Positions 24,504 through 32,953 of a stretch of DNA of 64,000 bases are shown in pieces. The stretch covers positions 2,768,432 through 2,832,431 of the forward strand of contig CALNVZ010003435.1 in NCBI GenBank assembly GCA_940671915.1. The letters run 5' to 3'. A program made the translations under genes and the position numbers. The number at the start of each line of letters is the position of its first letter. Within the stretch, counting starts at the first letter, position 1. The notes under the pieces are model-generated. The model saw nothing but the letters and a program-made list of their open reading frames with translations. It was not told the DNA's origin and ran no database searches. Origin of the DNA: Paracentrotus lividus (lineage: Eukaryota > Echinodermata > Echinoidea > Camarodonta > Echinidae).

Positions 24504-27500
24504 TAAACAACCTACCAAATCCCCTTTCTTGGGTTGACAAAAAAAACTTTAAGTTTGAAGGAATATTAATTGCAAAAAGATAACATATTAGAATGGAAAC
24601 AAAAACAAAACAATTAAAGAAAAATAAATAGCTTCGTAAATGAATTTCAAATCATAATTCAAAAATAATGGCAAAGAAAAAGAAAAAGAAAAAGTAGAGG
24701 AAGACTGGTGATTAGCAAAAAGCCTGATGATCACATTTCTCATTTTTTCCATTTTGTGCGCAAGCCTTTTTTTGAGCCCCCGACAAAAATGTTGTGTGTG
24801 TGCTCAAGCATGAACGAAACTTATTTTTTAAAATTGCATTTGAAAGATAAGACTTCAGAGCAGCTATTAACATAAAAATATAGACACCATAATTTGAAAC
24901 AAAATTTTGACAGACTTTTCAAAACTGTCCCGTTTTTATTGATACGCACTGTAGATGGGAGGCAATTACAGGTGTTCTGAGATTTTATGAAGCTTGTATA
25001 AATAGCACAAGATTATAAATGACAATTATTTTCGTCTCAGGGGGAATTAGTGCACTCATTAATTTATTTCACATGTACTTCTAAATGTGACCATTAAGTG
25101 CATGCCACTTCATTTCATTTCATTTAGATCATCCATGAACTTCCAATGTTCCATTGCCTGTTATAATATCAAATGAACTTAAACTAAAAACTTATTCCTC
25201 CAATCCTCTAAATAAAGAATGCAGGATGTATATTTTAAAACTTACTTAATATGTAATATTTTTTGGTCATTTTTCAGGTTACCTGTTCAATTCTAGTTCT
25301 GGTGGCTATGCTGAATTCATCGTAAGATTCAATGCTCCGCCCACATCAGGCAGCTGTTTCGTCACACCCAATGAGGGATATGCCCTTCAAACTGAGTTCA
25401 CTGTTTCATGTGATGGTTTTTCTGATGTGGATGTCCCCTTGTCATACCAGATTATTTCATACAGCAGTGTGGATGTCATGGATGGGTATTTTGTTGGCAT
25501 AGGCGAAGGTACGATTGTAAAAGAGTAGTAATTATATTCAAAATAAGTAATTTTTGCTTTGACACATGTTTCCATTAAAAATCAAACTGCTTACTAGTAT
25601 TACACTAGATTCAATATGATTACAAAGGAAAAGTTGTACTCCAAGATGAACAGACTTTTTTAAGGCTCAAGAAAGATTTGGTCGTTACAGTATTTTTATG
25701 GCTAACCTACAGTTTCCATTAAAATTTTAAGCTTTATTGCTTCAAGTTATTCTTGCATGGTTTTTTGAATGATGTTTATAGTGCCAGACGTTCAATCCAA
25801 ATTGCATAAATACCATACTGCTTTTTATTTACCTTAATTGGGCATATTCTTTGAATCGTCTTGCAGGTTTTCAGCTGTATGAAGGCAGTGAGTCAATGAA
25901 GGATGGTATGTCGCTTCCAGTAGGAGATGGTGCACACAATCACACTGTATTACTTCAAGTGAATGTGAGAGATGCTTACATGGCTAGTACCTCACTGCTT
26001 CTAAGTGCTAATGTGAGTATGTCTAAAGAAATATATATTGCCAAAGAAATGGAGCTTGTCAGTGGGTAGCACTTGTGTTGATTTTTAGATCCCATTAAAA
26101 ACTTCACCTAATTACACTTATAATTTGTCTACATGTCATTGAAAAAAACAATTATGACAATGATACTTCATATTTTTCTTTATATTTCTTGGATCATTTA
26201 TCTTTATTGATTGTTTTTGTAGGTTGTCATGTTATTGTGAATGTTGATGTTAGTAGATAAATTCAAGTTCGTATATTGTCTACATATTTACTTTTTTGAA
26301 TATCTATCAGGATATCTATAGTCAGAGCAATGTGACTTCATGGCGGCCATAGCTGGGGGGTTACCCATGTACTACGCATTCGCCATGTGCGCTTATGTAC
26401 ATTTTCTTTTGTTACACATATACATCCACACATATGGAGCATGCGTAGTACATGGGTAACCCCCCAGCAATCACCGCCCCACAAGACAAAACATCACCCA
26501 ATCCAAATTTGTCAATAGATATTTAAATCAAATAAGTTATAAATGATTATAAAAACGATCTGAAATGAAATTTGCAGGTCCGTACTCCAACCATAGATGC
26601 TGCAGGAGGGAACATAACACAGGAGTTACTGAATATGACATCATCAGTTGAATCTGATGTGAACACATTGCTGACTGTGGGAGATACAGGACAAGCAGCG
26701 CAGCTCATCAGTGCTCTTGGGTCTATTCTGAATTCTATCGGAGATGATGTTGATGGTGATGGTGAGGATGGTGATGAAGGAAGAGAAACTAGAAAAGAGG
26801 TATACACCGACTAATGATACTGTTTTAATTATAGTTTTAATGTATGGATTAGTTTTAATTTATGGATTGGTGTAGTGCTAGATACAAAATAGTAATGATA
26901 TGATTTTATTCACCAACAATAAAATGTGAACAATATTTGTCATACAATGACTACTATTACAAAAGTTGAAATATGATAATATCTGGTAAATTGGACCCCA
27001 AAATAGCGCAATTTGAATAAATTTAAAAATACAACAAAAACAACCTAATTATGATTTTAAAAACGGTCTTTAATGGTGAGTGTAAATGGATGTATACAAT
27101 GTGTACACCCAATGACCATCAGGGGGGCATTTCATCAAAGGACTTGTCGGACCTTTTATCCGACAAAGTTGCTCTCAGCCAATCAGACACAAGCGTTTCA
27201 GTAGCTTATAACAGTTTGTCGGATGAAATGCTCCCCAGATTCATTCATGTAGCCAATGAGTGCACCATATCTACTCCATGCAATATATTCCTCCCATGAA
27301 GACACATTAATTAAAATCACATTGTTTTTCATCATTTAACTGGTTCCTATTTTACACCTGGGTGAGGAGATACAATAGGCTATACATAAAGTGTCCTGTA
27401 TAGGATCATCAATGCTGTGAATACATAATACTATCTCTATGCTCTATAAAATTGCCTTTATAAAGAGTTGGTTCTTTTCTTCTTGATAGATACGCTCTTC

Positions 27501-29036
27501 CCTGGTGGACTCTGTGGCTTCCATACCTGTAGAGTCTATGGCATCTCTAAGGCAGAGCTCAGCTGCTCTTGCTGTAGTAACTCAAAACAAGCAAGAGATT
27601 TCTACTGATGTACAGGTAAAAAGAAATGATATATCTGGGGTTGTAACTTTTTCTTATTCTTTTTTTGTTTTGTTTGGAAATTCACATTATTGTGTAAAAA
27701 AAATATTGTCTACGTGCATCACTATGACACTTAATCATTTCATTCAAATAAATTAATACTGTTGACAATGAAACTGGAATTTGCCTTTCATTTGGCCCTG
27801 TACATGCATAATTTAATTTCTTTGCAAAAATGTGCTTTGCTAGATTAGAACTCTCTATATCTTCTGTATGCCGTCATTTAATTGCAGTCTTTTTCTGTTA
27901 TTAATAGATGCTTGGATGTCCTCATTTTAATGAAATTTTGTGGTACTGACCACATAAGTTTTCACATGATTGAAATTTTGACTAAGAGAATTTCCTGTTT
28001 TAATAACAGAGTCTCGTATCCATGCTCGTTAATGGGTGTGGACTGTATTTTGAAAACCTTTCCTTATCCTGAATTAACCAGGTAAAAGCTGCAAATGCAT
28101 TGACTGAAATGACATCGTTCCTGAAATCGGAGTCTTTGACTCACGGTCAGGATGATATAGAGTCAGCTGGGGTCATTCTGGTTAAGGGTTTGTCCAATAT
28201 CTTCAGTGCAGCGGAAGAAACAGAGAGTCTACTGTCAACCAATGCCTCCTTACAGGATGGTGAGGAATACAAGACAACGTCTCAAAAGGTGATTCTATTA
28301 CATTCTTGTTCTACTTCAGATTCTGAGGAACCTATTAATGAAATTCTATCAATATGAAAAAAAAAATATATAACGGGGGAGAGGTGGCTTTGAGATCCCC
28401 TCATAGAGAAAATATTTGCAGTAATCAAATACTGATGAATATGCATGATTTCAGAGTTTGGTGTTACTAGTACCCTAAGATAGAAATATCTTTAAATGAG
28501 TCAGCCATAGCTAGATGATATATCTATTATTCAAGAAATAGCCACAAATATAGAACACATGCAATTATTTTGTCTGTGACGTAGGGTTAGGGTTGTGTTT
28601 TAGATTCCCGTTTAGGAAATGGTATTATGTTAAGTCCTGAATAGAAATTGAGGTTAATCATTAATTTATAGAATTTAAAGTGGAACAATTGTATCAAAAA
28701 TTAATTTCATGGAATTTGTATCGTCACTATACTCTTTTTAATAAGATCTCCATGTAAAACATTTTCTCCTTGAAGAACCTAAGTGAAGCTGCCCTGTCTG
28801 CAATCAGTGACATCCAAGATGCCGTTGTGGCAGGGAAGATACCAAGCGAAGAAGCCACCATCATCACATCCCCTACTCTCAGCATAGCAGTGGGTAGTAT
28901 CAGCAGAGACAAGCTTTCAGAGGCTACTCTGGGAGGGTCAGATGATGATGGTCTAGGCAGCATCAGTATGCCTTCTGGAGATGGAGTGCTTGGTGATACT
29001 CTGGATGATATCAATGCAACAGTTGTTGGCATCCAG
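11677..29036 (+). CDS. polycystin-1-like / receptor-for-egg-jelly protein, 5' half (17 exons)
   Basis: Spliced model: 11677-11773, 13535-13795, 15215-15376, 15923-16026, 16363-16728, 17332-17885, 18368-18592, 18966-19149, 19798-19950, 20433-20621, 22438-22682, 25278-25508, 25867-26012, 26578-26799, 27490-27615, 28082-28288, 28776-29036. All junctions are AG/GT and all phases agree once four single-base indels are allowed for (one in exon 4, three in exon 10). The product is about 1245 residues in order: signal peptide, SUEL lectin, C-type lectin, Thr/Pro stalk, REJ module, GAIN-proximal helical region. In PKD1L2 and sea urchin REJ proteins this ectodomain is followed by a GPS cleavage site, PLAT domain and eleven helices; none of these is present here because the contig ends. 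The role would be a cell-surface lectin-like receptor coupled to a polycystin channel; sperm function is possible but not shown by the sequence. Confidence 0.85.
12004..12143. mobile_element. near-perfect palindromic miniature element
   Basis: The arm AGGCGCGGATCC...GAATTGAATGCATTTCGGGG...CAATTGTCTGGG is followed by its inverse ending GATCCGCGCCT. The loop is about 20 bases (ATAAAGAGCCGC...). Such intact symmetry suggests a young copy. A partial relative lies at 8655. Confidence 0.85.
12308..12535. mobile_element. small inverted-repeat element in intron 1
   Basis: The ends GGGGCTGTCCCAC and GTGGGACAGGCCC are inverted. Further inside, GGCGATCGTTGTTGCGACAA pairs with TTGTCGCCACAACGATCGCC. No coding content. 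Confidence 0.65.
13535..13795 (+). CDS. exon 2: SUEL-type galactose-binding lectin domain
   Basis: A single phase 1-1 exon of 87 codons encodes one complete SUEL domain. Family landmarks in order are: VIVCENESGVLDCD, an SAVYGR motif, CGDNLTTDC, NGQTQCSIEAENDNFGDPC, and the closing GVHKYLNITYTCE. All expected cysteines are present, as are YGR and DPC..G..KYL. A symmetric 1-1 exon is typical of a shuffled extracellular domain. It is expected to bind rhamnose or galactose on glycans; the specificity is not predictable here. Confidence 0.9.
14351..15087. mobile_element. 737-bp inverted-repeat element with 7-bp target duplication
   Basis: The 23-bp ends CAAGGAGCTTCAAACACATG... and its inverse CTCCATGTGTTTGAAGCTCC... 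are perfect. The flanks are both TTAGTAT (14344-14350 and 15088-15094). No transposase. It lies in the intron between the SUEL and C-type lectin exons. The superfamily is not clear; a 7-8 bp duplication would suit hAT-like elements. Confidence 0.8.
15215..15376 (+). CDS. exon 3: C-type lectin domain, first part
   Basis: This phase 1-1 exon begins DDVCGDDWVREPISGNCYLF and continues with TETREDWEDARDYC, LNLGSDLASIHSAAENAFIG. It shows the classic C-type lectin start: first Cys pair, the W..A...C helix, and the L.SIHS..EN segment. The donor is GAG|GTAAGG. Confidence 0.9.
15796..15867. repeat. (CA)n microsatellite
   Basis: CA repeats with CGAC and CCAC interruptions, about 55 bp before the acceptor of exon 4. 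Confidence 0.9.
15923..16026 (+). CDS. exon 4: C-type lectin domain, middle part, with a 1-base deletion
   Basis: Starts after TTTCTTTCTAG. It reads SISSHVWIGITDRQ with the family WIG core, then the frame breaks. Shifting one base at about 15963-15966 gives EDEFPYFTDGTLTDFTNFAG, a normal continuation. The exon has 104 nt; 105 would keep the 1-1 phase of its neighbours. Sequence CAAGTG probably stands for CAAAGTG. Either a sequencing error in an A run or a real lesion. Confidence 0.8.
16363..16728 (+). CDS. exon 5: end of C-type lectin and Thr/Pro-rich stalk
   Basis: Phase 1-1, 122 codons. ENSHQSDNNDCVKLRHHSGV, then WAWKPCSSEFRAVCKK, finishes the lectin fold with the two last cysteines. The usual calcium/sugar triads (EPN or QPD, and WND) are not present, so canonical calcium-dependent sugar binding is doubtful. 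About 80 residues rich in Thr, Pro, Ser and Ala follow (SPATTTPSATTTESIVTTPL), a probable O-glycosylated stalk. Confidence 0.88.
17018..17130. mobile_element. small inverted-repeat element (TGGCAGTCATGGCTGGGGGG family), copy 1
   Basis: The ends TGGCAGTCATGGCTGGGGGG and CCCCCCAGCTATGGCTGCCA are inverted. The interior is TATGCGTAACAAAGGAAAAC...CATGCGTAGTACATTGTATG. A sibling sits in another intron of this gene at 26340-26480. Confidence 0.75.
17332..17885 (+). CDS. exon 6: N-terminal part of the REJ module
   Basis: Opens after CATATTTACAG in phase 1 and closes in phase 0 at ATTGAA|GTAAGT. About 184 residues: VASDGNIFQVNDTIVVLASA, Ig/PKD-like beta strands, ILWSIKNHADDSVPYTTYSE, and the Cys-bearing stretch CSSHVFASSEFWCALLTDIN followed by YTFCFEDSEDSCSM. 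The paired cysteines and WSL..LPDA segment resemble the membrane-distal part of polycystin-1/REJ ectodomains. Confidence 0.8.
18368..18592 (+). CDS. exon 7: REJ module
   Basis: Phase 0-0, 75 codons: VNVTVDPECISSLAIVKGNG, then HIELNVECVDPMTSDFMWWI. The N-x-T sites and the EC...W pattern suit an extracellular beta domain. The donor is CAT|GTAAGT. Confidence 0.82.
18966..19149 (+). CDS. exon 8: REJ module
   Basis: Phase 0-1. It contains VTIPSGTLDYGTYKLKLKVQ and ends WLEIQPSPLVAVIKGGASRS. The terminal LVA.I.GG.SRS. motif is a hallmark of REJ domains and continues into exon 9. Confidence 0.88.
19262..19572 (-). mobile_element. tRNA-derived SINE (minus strand)
   Basis: Read on the minus strand, the head contains a polymerase III A box (TGGTCTAGTGGA) and a B box (GGTTCGATTCCC) about 40 bases apart, as in a tRNA. 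A body follows with TGTCCTTTGGCAAGACACTA and CACACTTGACCCAGGTGAA, then a tail ending in TATTATTAT. It lies in an intron, antisense to the gene. Confidence 0.8.
19798..19950 (+). CDS. exon 9: REJ module core
   Basis: Phase 1-1, 51 codons. GLSSNLIVDGSTSYDPDVNL and SSSDLTFTWYCVV give the conserved REJ signature L..DGS.SYDPD...L.F.W.C. Intact; donor GAAG|GTAAAT. Confidence 0.92.
20433..20621 (+). CDS. exon 10: REJ module, three frameshifts
   Basis: Starts in phase 1 as DDACFEDEGMIMD. At about 20470 one base is missing (GATTCC for probable GATTTCC), after which FHLFNVDILASKLEADVIMN reads in another frame. Near 20531-20537 one extra base leads to VASKGGRTSGTTNRE. Near 20581 one missing base leads to IELTQGLLPEVEI. 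The exon then ends in phase 2, as required by CINNC in exon 11. Uninterrupted reading stops at TAG 20486. The recovered pieces follow the REJ pattern in correct order, so identity is firm but integrity is not. Confidence 0.72.
20905..22310 (+). repeat. tandem array of decayed copies of exon 10's 3' end plus donor site
   Basis: Roughly 165-bp units recur across the intron. Landmarks are GGAA/GAAGGA...AACA..AC, then GATA/GACA..AGGGCTATTGCCACAGCTAACCA, then TAATCTACTCAAGATATGAAAGTA. The exon itself contains GACACAAGGGCTACTGCCAG...AAATCAGGTAATCT. The unit near 21860-21905 contains GACACCAGGGCTATTGCCAC...AAATCAAGTAATCT. Units near 21100, 21250, 21400, 21560, 21730, 21870, 22030 and 22270 are recognisable by eye, with variable decay. 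The array therefore appears to be expanded exon-plus-intron sequence. Confidence 0.65.
22438..22682 (+). CDS. exon 11: REJ module
   Basis: Phase 2-1. CINNCNMYFFSSERLVLHAT, CTNCDTKDVSFHWTLESDDT, then VDLASQTTTGLDQAYLVIKA. The xC.NNC...C..C pattern and W.L following are REJ features (polycystin-1 has RC..NC here). The acceptor is TGTATCCTCAG; the donor is ACAA|GTGAGT. Confidence 0.9.
22900..23150. mobile_element. foldback element with AATAGTGCATGCTCTA ends
   Basis: AATAGTGCATGCTCTACTATG at about 22954 and its inverse AATAGAGCATGCACTATT near 23130 flank a hairpin. The centre reads CACCGAGGCCGTAGGCCGAG. The 5' neighbour TTTATAAAGCGCTTTACACA is the tail word seen in SINE/LINE ends elsewhere in the window. 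Confidence 0.6.
23582..24951. mobile_element. mariner/Tc1-type non-autonomous element, about 1.37 kb, long inverted arms
   Basis: TA flanks both ends. The left end is CAGGGTGTATCAATAAAAAC; the right end is its inverse, ending TTTTTATTGATACGCACTG. Arms of about 350 bp pair almost throughout, including TTTGAAAGATAAGACTT and GCGCAAGCC..TTTTTGAGCCC. The centre holds facing GATT and ATCA tetranucleotide runs. No transposase frame survives. Confidence 0.85.
24040..24503. repeat. GATT / AATC tetranucleotide repeats facing each other
   Basis: (GATT)n variants at 24050-24160 and (ATCA)n at 24463-24503 form the centre of the element at 23582-24951 and can pair with each other. Confidence 0.8.
25278..25508 (+). 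CDS. exon 12: end of REJ module
   Basis: Phase 1-1, 77 codons. AEFIVRFNAPPTSGSCFVTP, then NEGYALQTEFTVSCDGFSDV, then DVPLSYQIISY. The G.C.V.P..G.AL.T.F...C..W/F.D.D.PL.Y block is a strong PKD1/REJ family signature. Confidence 0.92.
25867..26012 (+). CDS. exon 13: REJ/GAIN junction
   Basis: Phase 1-0. FQLYEGSESMKDGMSLPVGD, then NHTVLLQVNVRDAYMASTSL. The pattern of LP.G......V.L.V.V.D..G/A resembles the PKD1-like segment following the REJ block. Donor AAT|GTGAGT. Confidence 0.85.
26340..26480. mobile_element. small inverted-repeat element (TGGCNGTCATGGCTGGGGGG family), copy 2
   Basis: The ends TGGCGGCCATAGCTGGGGGG and CCCCCCAGCAATCACCGCC are inverted, with inner GTTACCCATGTACTACGCAT pairing with ATGCGTAGTACATGGGTAAC. 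It is the sibling of 17018-17130, less than 10 kb away in the same gene. Confidence 0.78.
26578..26799 (+). CDS. exon 14: GAIN-proximal helical region, acidic insert
   Basis: Phase 0-0, 74 codons. NITQELLNMTSSVESDVNTL, TVGDTGQAAQLISALGSILN, then an Asp/Gly/Glu-rich insert (DDVDGDGEDGDEGRE). Matches the helical part of the PKD1-family GAIN region. Donor GAG|GTATAC. Confidence 0.85.
27118..27240. mobile_element. short foldback element with GGGGGGCATTTCATC ends
   Basis: GGGGGGCATTTCATCAAAGG at 27123 pairs with GGATGAAATGCTCCCC at 27223-27238; TTGTCGGA occurs in both arms. Confidence 0.6.
27490..27615 (+). CDS. exon 15: GAIN-proximal region
   Basis: Phase 0-0, 42 codons. IRSSLVDSVASIPVESMASL, then RQSSAALAVVTQNKQEISTD. 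The R..LV..V...PV.....L.Q.S.ALA.VT....EIS pattern is one of the best conserved segments in polycystin-1-like proteins. Confidence 0.92.
28082..28288 (+). CDS. exon 16: GAIN-proximal region
   Basis: Phase 0-0, 69 codons. VKAANALTEMTSFLKSESLT, then VILVKGLSNIFSAAEETESL. Helical, with N-glycosylation sites. Donor AAG|GTGATT. Confidence 0.88.
28776..29036 (+). CDS. exon 17: GAIN region, last exon before the gap
   Basis: Phase 0-0, 87 codons. NLSEAALSAISDIQDAVVAG, KIPSEEATIITSPTLSIAVG, then an acidic/Gly stretch and ATVVGIQ at the donor CAG|GTCAGT. The I.T..L.IAV pattern is expected before the GPS site. The next exon, the GPS, PLAT and transmembrane parts are not in the window. Confidence 0.88.
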
Positions 29037-29139
29037 GTCAGTAATATGAAGCTTTAAATTTCTCATCCATGACACAGAAATTTGTGATTTGAGAAAATAA
29101 GCCTTACTACGCATGAATGAGGAGGAGAGCACAGCAATA

Positions 29140-30267
29140 AGGGACCCAGGTCGAAATTCCCATAGGCTCCATTAGCCTGTTGGACCATTAGAAACCATTA
29201 GGGCTGTTGGTCTCTAATGGTTTCTAATGGTTTATGAAATATGGGACCCACAGAACCATTAGAAATTTCTAATGGACCAATAGACATTTTCTGTTGGTCC
29301 ATTAGAAATTTTTCTATTGGTCCAATAGACATTTTCTAATGGACCAATAAGAAATTAATTAATGAAAATAGTGTAATAAAATCTTTTGGATTGTTTCGGC
29401 TAACAACTCAGAAACATATTGACATTAACACTGAGTCCTATCCTATCCTATCCTAACCTACATGTATGCTATCCTACATTAAAGCCCTATTACTACTGGC
29501 TAACTTCCGACCCCTGCTATATAAAGTACTACAGGCAAAATGTTTGAAGAAAGACAGTTACTTAATATCAAATTACACTTTTGTTAATGAAATATGAAGA
29601 ATTGTCATTATGAATCAATTTGAAATTGTGTTAAACATAAAACACTAATAAACTAAAATATTTTTTATTATATTAATAAGCCAAATGCCAGCTACATGGC
29701 TAAAAATTGCATATTTCTATTTATTTTCCACCTTTTTTCCAAATCTCAGAATACTGCTTATGAATATTCATGACCAACAGAAACCATTAGGAACCAATAG
29801 AAACCAACAGAAACCAATAGAAACCAGTCAGAAATAACATCTGAACAGAAAATTACAGAAATCAGTAGAAACCAACAACAAACCGATATAAGCCAACACA
29901 AACTGATACAAGCCACCAGGGAGGGTCCACGAGGCCGAGGGCCCACGAGGCCGCCAGGGGCAGAGTCCCACGAGGCTGAGCGCCCACGAGGCCGCGGAGG
30001 CCGAGTATTTTCCCATGAGACCGATTTTTCTCATATTGTATTTTGCAATATACTGCTAGGCCTCGTGGACCCTCGGGCCTCACCCTCGGCCTCGAGGGCA
30101 CTCAGCCTTGAGGGAAGAAAGACCCTAGGCCAACAGAAGCAAGCTAATAGAAATCAATAGAAACTAATAAATAAGTAATGGAAACCAAGAAAAGCTGATA
30201 GAAACTAATAGAAACCATTAGACACCACTGGGAACCAAGAAAAATAGAAAACCCCAATAGAAATTGT
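29140..30267. repeat. iterated phrase repeat (CCATTAGAAA / TTTCTAATGG) with a GC-rich block
   Basis: Many degenerate copies of ACCATTAGAAACC, ACCAATAGAAA and their inverses (TTTCTAATGGTTT, CTATTGGTCC) fill 29160-29350 and 29775-30267. A GC-rich block of CCACGAGGCCG-type words lies at 29920-30120. The repeat runs into the gap, which probably explains the assembly break. Confidence 0.75.
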
Positions 30268-31267
30268 NNNNNNNNNNNNNNNNNNNNNNNNNNNNNNNNN
30301 NNNNNNNNNNNNNNNNNNNNNNNNNNNNNNNNNNNNNNNNNNNNNNNNNNNNNNNNNNNNNNNNNNNNNNNNNNNNNNNNNNNNNNNNNNNNNNNNNNNN
30401 NNNNNNNNNNNNNNNNNNNNNNNNNNNNNNNNNNNNNNNNNNNNNNNNNNNNNNNNNNNNNNNNNNNNNNNNNNNNNNNNNNNNNNNNNNNNNNNNNNNN
30501 NNNNNNNNNNNNNNNNNNNNNNNNNNNNNNNNNNNNNNNNNNNNNNNNNNNNNNNNNNNNNNNNNNNNNNNNNNNNNNNNNNNNNNNNNNNNNNNNNNNN
30601 NNNNNNNNNNNNNNNNNNNNNNNNNNNNNNNNNNNNNNNNNNNNNNNNNNNNNNNNNNNNNNNNNNNNNNNNNNNNNNNNNNNNNNNNNNNNNNNNNNNN
30701 NNNNNNNNNNNNNNNNNNNNNNNNNNNNNNNNNNNNNNNNNNNNNNNNNNNNNNNNNNNNNNNNNNNNNNNNNNNNNNNNNNNNNNNNNNNNNNNNNNNN
30801 NNNNNNNNNNNNNNNNNNNNNNNNNNNNNNNNNNNNNNNNNNNNNNNNNNNNNNNNNNNNNNNNNNNNNNNNNNNNNNNNNNNNNNNNNNNNNNNNNNNN
30901 NNNNNNNNNNNNNNNNNNNNNNNNNNNNNNNNNNNNNNNNNNNNNNNNNNNNNNNNNNNNNNNNNNNNNNNNNNNNNNNNNNNNNNNNNNNNNNNNNNNN
31001 NNNNNNNNNNNNNNNNNNNNNNNNNNNNNNNNNNNNNNNNNNNNNNNNNNNNNNNNNNNNNNNNNNNNNNNNNNNNNNNNNNNNNNNNNNNNNNNNNNNN
31101 NNNNNNNNNNNNNNNNNNNNNNNNNNNNNNNNNNNNNNNNNNNNNNNNNNNNNNNNNNNNNNNNNNNNNNNNNNNNNNNNNNNNNNNNNNNNNNNNNNNN
31201 NNNNNNNNNNNNNNNNNNNNNNNNNNNNNNNNNNNNNNNNNNNNNNNNNNNNNNNNNNNNNNNNNNN
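30268..31267. other. assembly gap, exactly 1000 N
   Basis: A round 1000-base run of N is normally a placeholder for a scaffold join, so distance and even adjacency of the two sides are unproven. The lectin/REJ gene is cut off here. Confidence 0.95.
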
Positions 31268-32440
31268 ATCATCAGGGTTGCGAATGGTCGTGAACTCGCC
31301 ATTGTCCATCTTGCACAACATGTTGCTACGCCTTGGCTACACCAAATATTTAATGGAAAATATTTCATGGAATAATTGTCCCATGTGTTACGTGTCCCAT
31401 GTGTTACATGTCATATTTCATAAAACTTGACCTTGCCAGAAAACATGAGGCTATATTGACATTAAAATATGTATTTACAAAATTTATTACATGGTTAAGA
31501 GGATGTGACTATGCAAGTTTTTATCTGCTCTTTAAATTCCTAGTATCATATGAACAAATTCAAAATTTAAAAACACTATTTTTTCTAGTCCCATGTGTTA
31601 CGAACGATTAAATTATCATAAATAAAAAATGAATTTAGTTATTTCAATTATTGTTTATGATTTTGTTGAAGGTTCTTAGTACTTTAGTACCTTCGAAAAT
31701 ATACCTAAGGTTTGGGATTTCAATTTCAGATTTATCAAAAAAGCCTATTTTTGTCTCTAAATGTCCCGTTTGCTATATTGCAAAATAGCTTGGACTTGCC
31801 CCCAACTCTTGCACATTTCGAAATTTACATGTTAGCAAACAATGCGTCGTTTTCATCCAAGCGTAAAGACACGCCACATAAAAATGATAACTGAAGATTC
31901 GAGAGAAGTTACTCTTTCAGAATATGTATAATAATTTGGGGTTCATCAATTTGTTTTCTTTTTATTGAAATTTTTGTAGATGTCTATTTTTTTCTGACTC
32001 ATTCGGTATAACGACACAGCGATTTATTCAATTTCGACTAGCCTGAGAGAATTAGATGCTGGTTAATCTGAGTCATTCGTATTTATTACTCATCAACAAA
32101 AATGATACCCTAAATTGCTTATCGTGTTTCTATATGATATATGACACAATTCTTAAAACTTAAGTTTATCTATTCAATATGGGGATCCCATAAATACATC
32201 AAATTAATCTTTGAATATATACTTTGATTACATTTCAATTAAAATCTTTGATGAGACTCAGGATAGTGTATGAAAAATATGGATATATTTTTCAATGACA
32301 TGGTGTGATTATTTTCCTGTACCCGGTTTTCTTTGTCAATTTGGTATCGTAAAATGAAAATTGTATTTGTCATTAACAATAAAACGGTATGAGATGATGC
32401 AATCATTGGTTACACTTATTCACTTACTTCGATAGTCATA
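31268..32440. other. intergenic DNA right of the gap
   Basis: AT-rich with no supported gene. The first 120 bases are open on both strands (minus: MLCKMDNGEFTTIRNPDD; plus: VANGRELAIVHLAQH), so a coding fragment may run into the gap. I cannot assign it. Confidence 0.35.
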
Positions 32441-32800
32441 ACTTACAAAAAATGTACTATGGGGAGCTTTTTGCAAAGGATGAGCCTAACAGCAAGAAAA
32501 CCTGGAAACATAATAACGAACTATTAAACAAGAATAACCCTTGTGATAAAAACAAAAGAATAGAAAAAATAAACTCTGAAATTGATGGTGCACCATGTTA
32601 ATGAACATCTTTAAAGGACATTGCTAATGTTGTTAATGACTTTTTTGTCAACATATACGCCTATAGGCAAAAAAAATGGCAAGTGAAATCGATTCAAATG
32701 TTAATCATACAGAATATTTGAATGAACGTCAATCTAAATCCCCTTTTTCTCACCAGTGATTAGCTCAGAAACGAAAGACTTAATTAAGAACCTTAAAGTG
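32440..32800 (+). mobile_element. LINE fragment upstream of the reverse-transcriptase domain (plus strand)
   Basis: Decayed reading frames give YYGELFAKDEPNSKKTWKHN, then IANVVNDFFVNI in another frame, then ISSETKDLIKNLK. The order K.TW..IN.LL...I........IA..FN.FF.NI....L matches the linker between endonuclease and reverse transcriptase in Jockey/CR1-type LINEs. Stops and shifts are present. Confidence 0.65.
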
Positions 32801-32953
32801 GAATGTTAAAGAAAAGGTCAAACTTATTTAATTCAATGCCATTATCAAGCTTATTGCATGAAAAACAGACCATTGTGTTCACAATCAGGTTCAAGATCCG
32901 AGGAGATTTTTTTAGGACAGCGTGAAGTAATGAATGAAGCATATCTATTACTA

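Noticed and set aside
30205..31430. Very long open frames on both strands across 30205-31430
   Set aside because: They consist of the N gap read as unknown residues. Only short flanks are real sequence.
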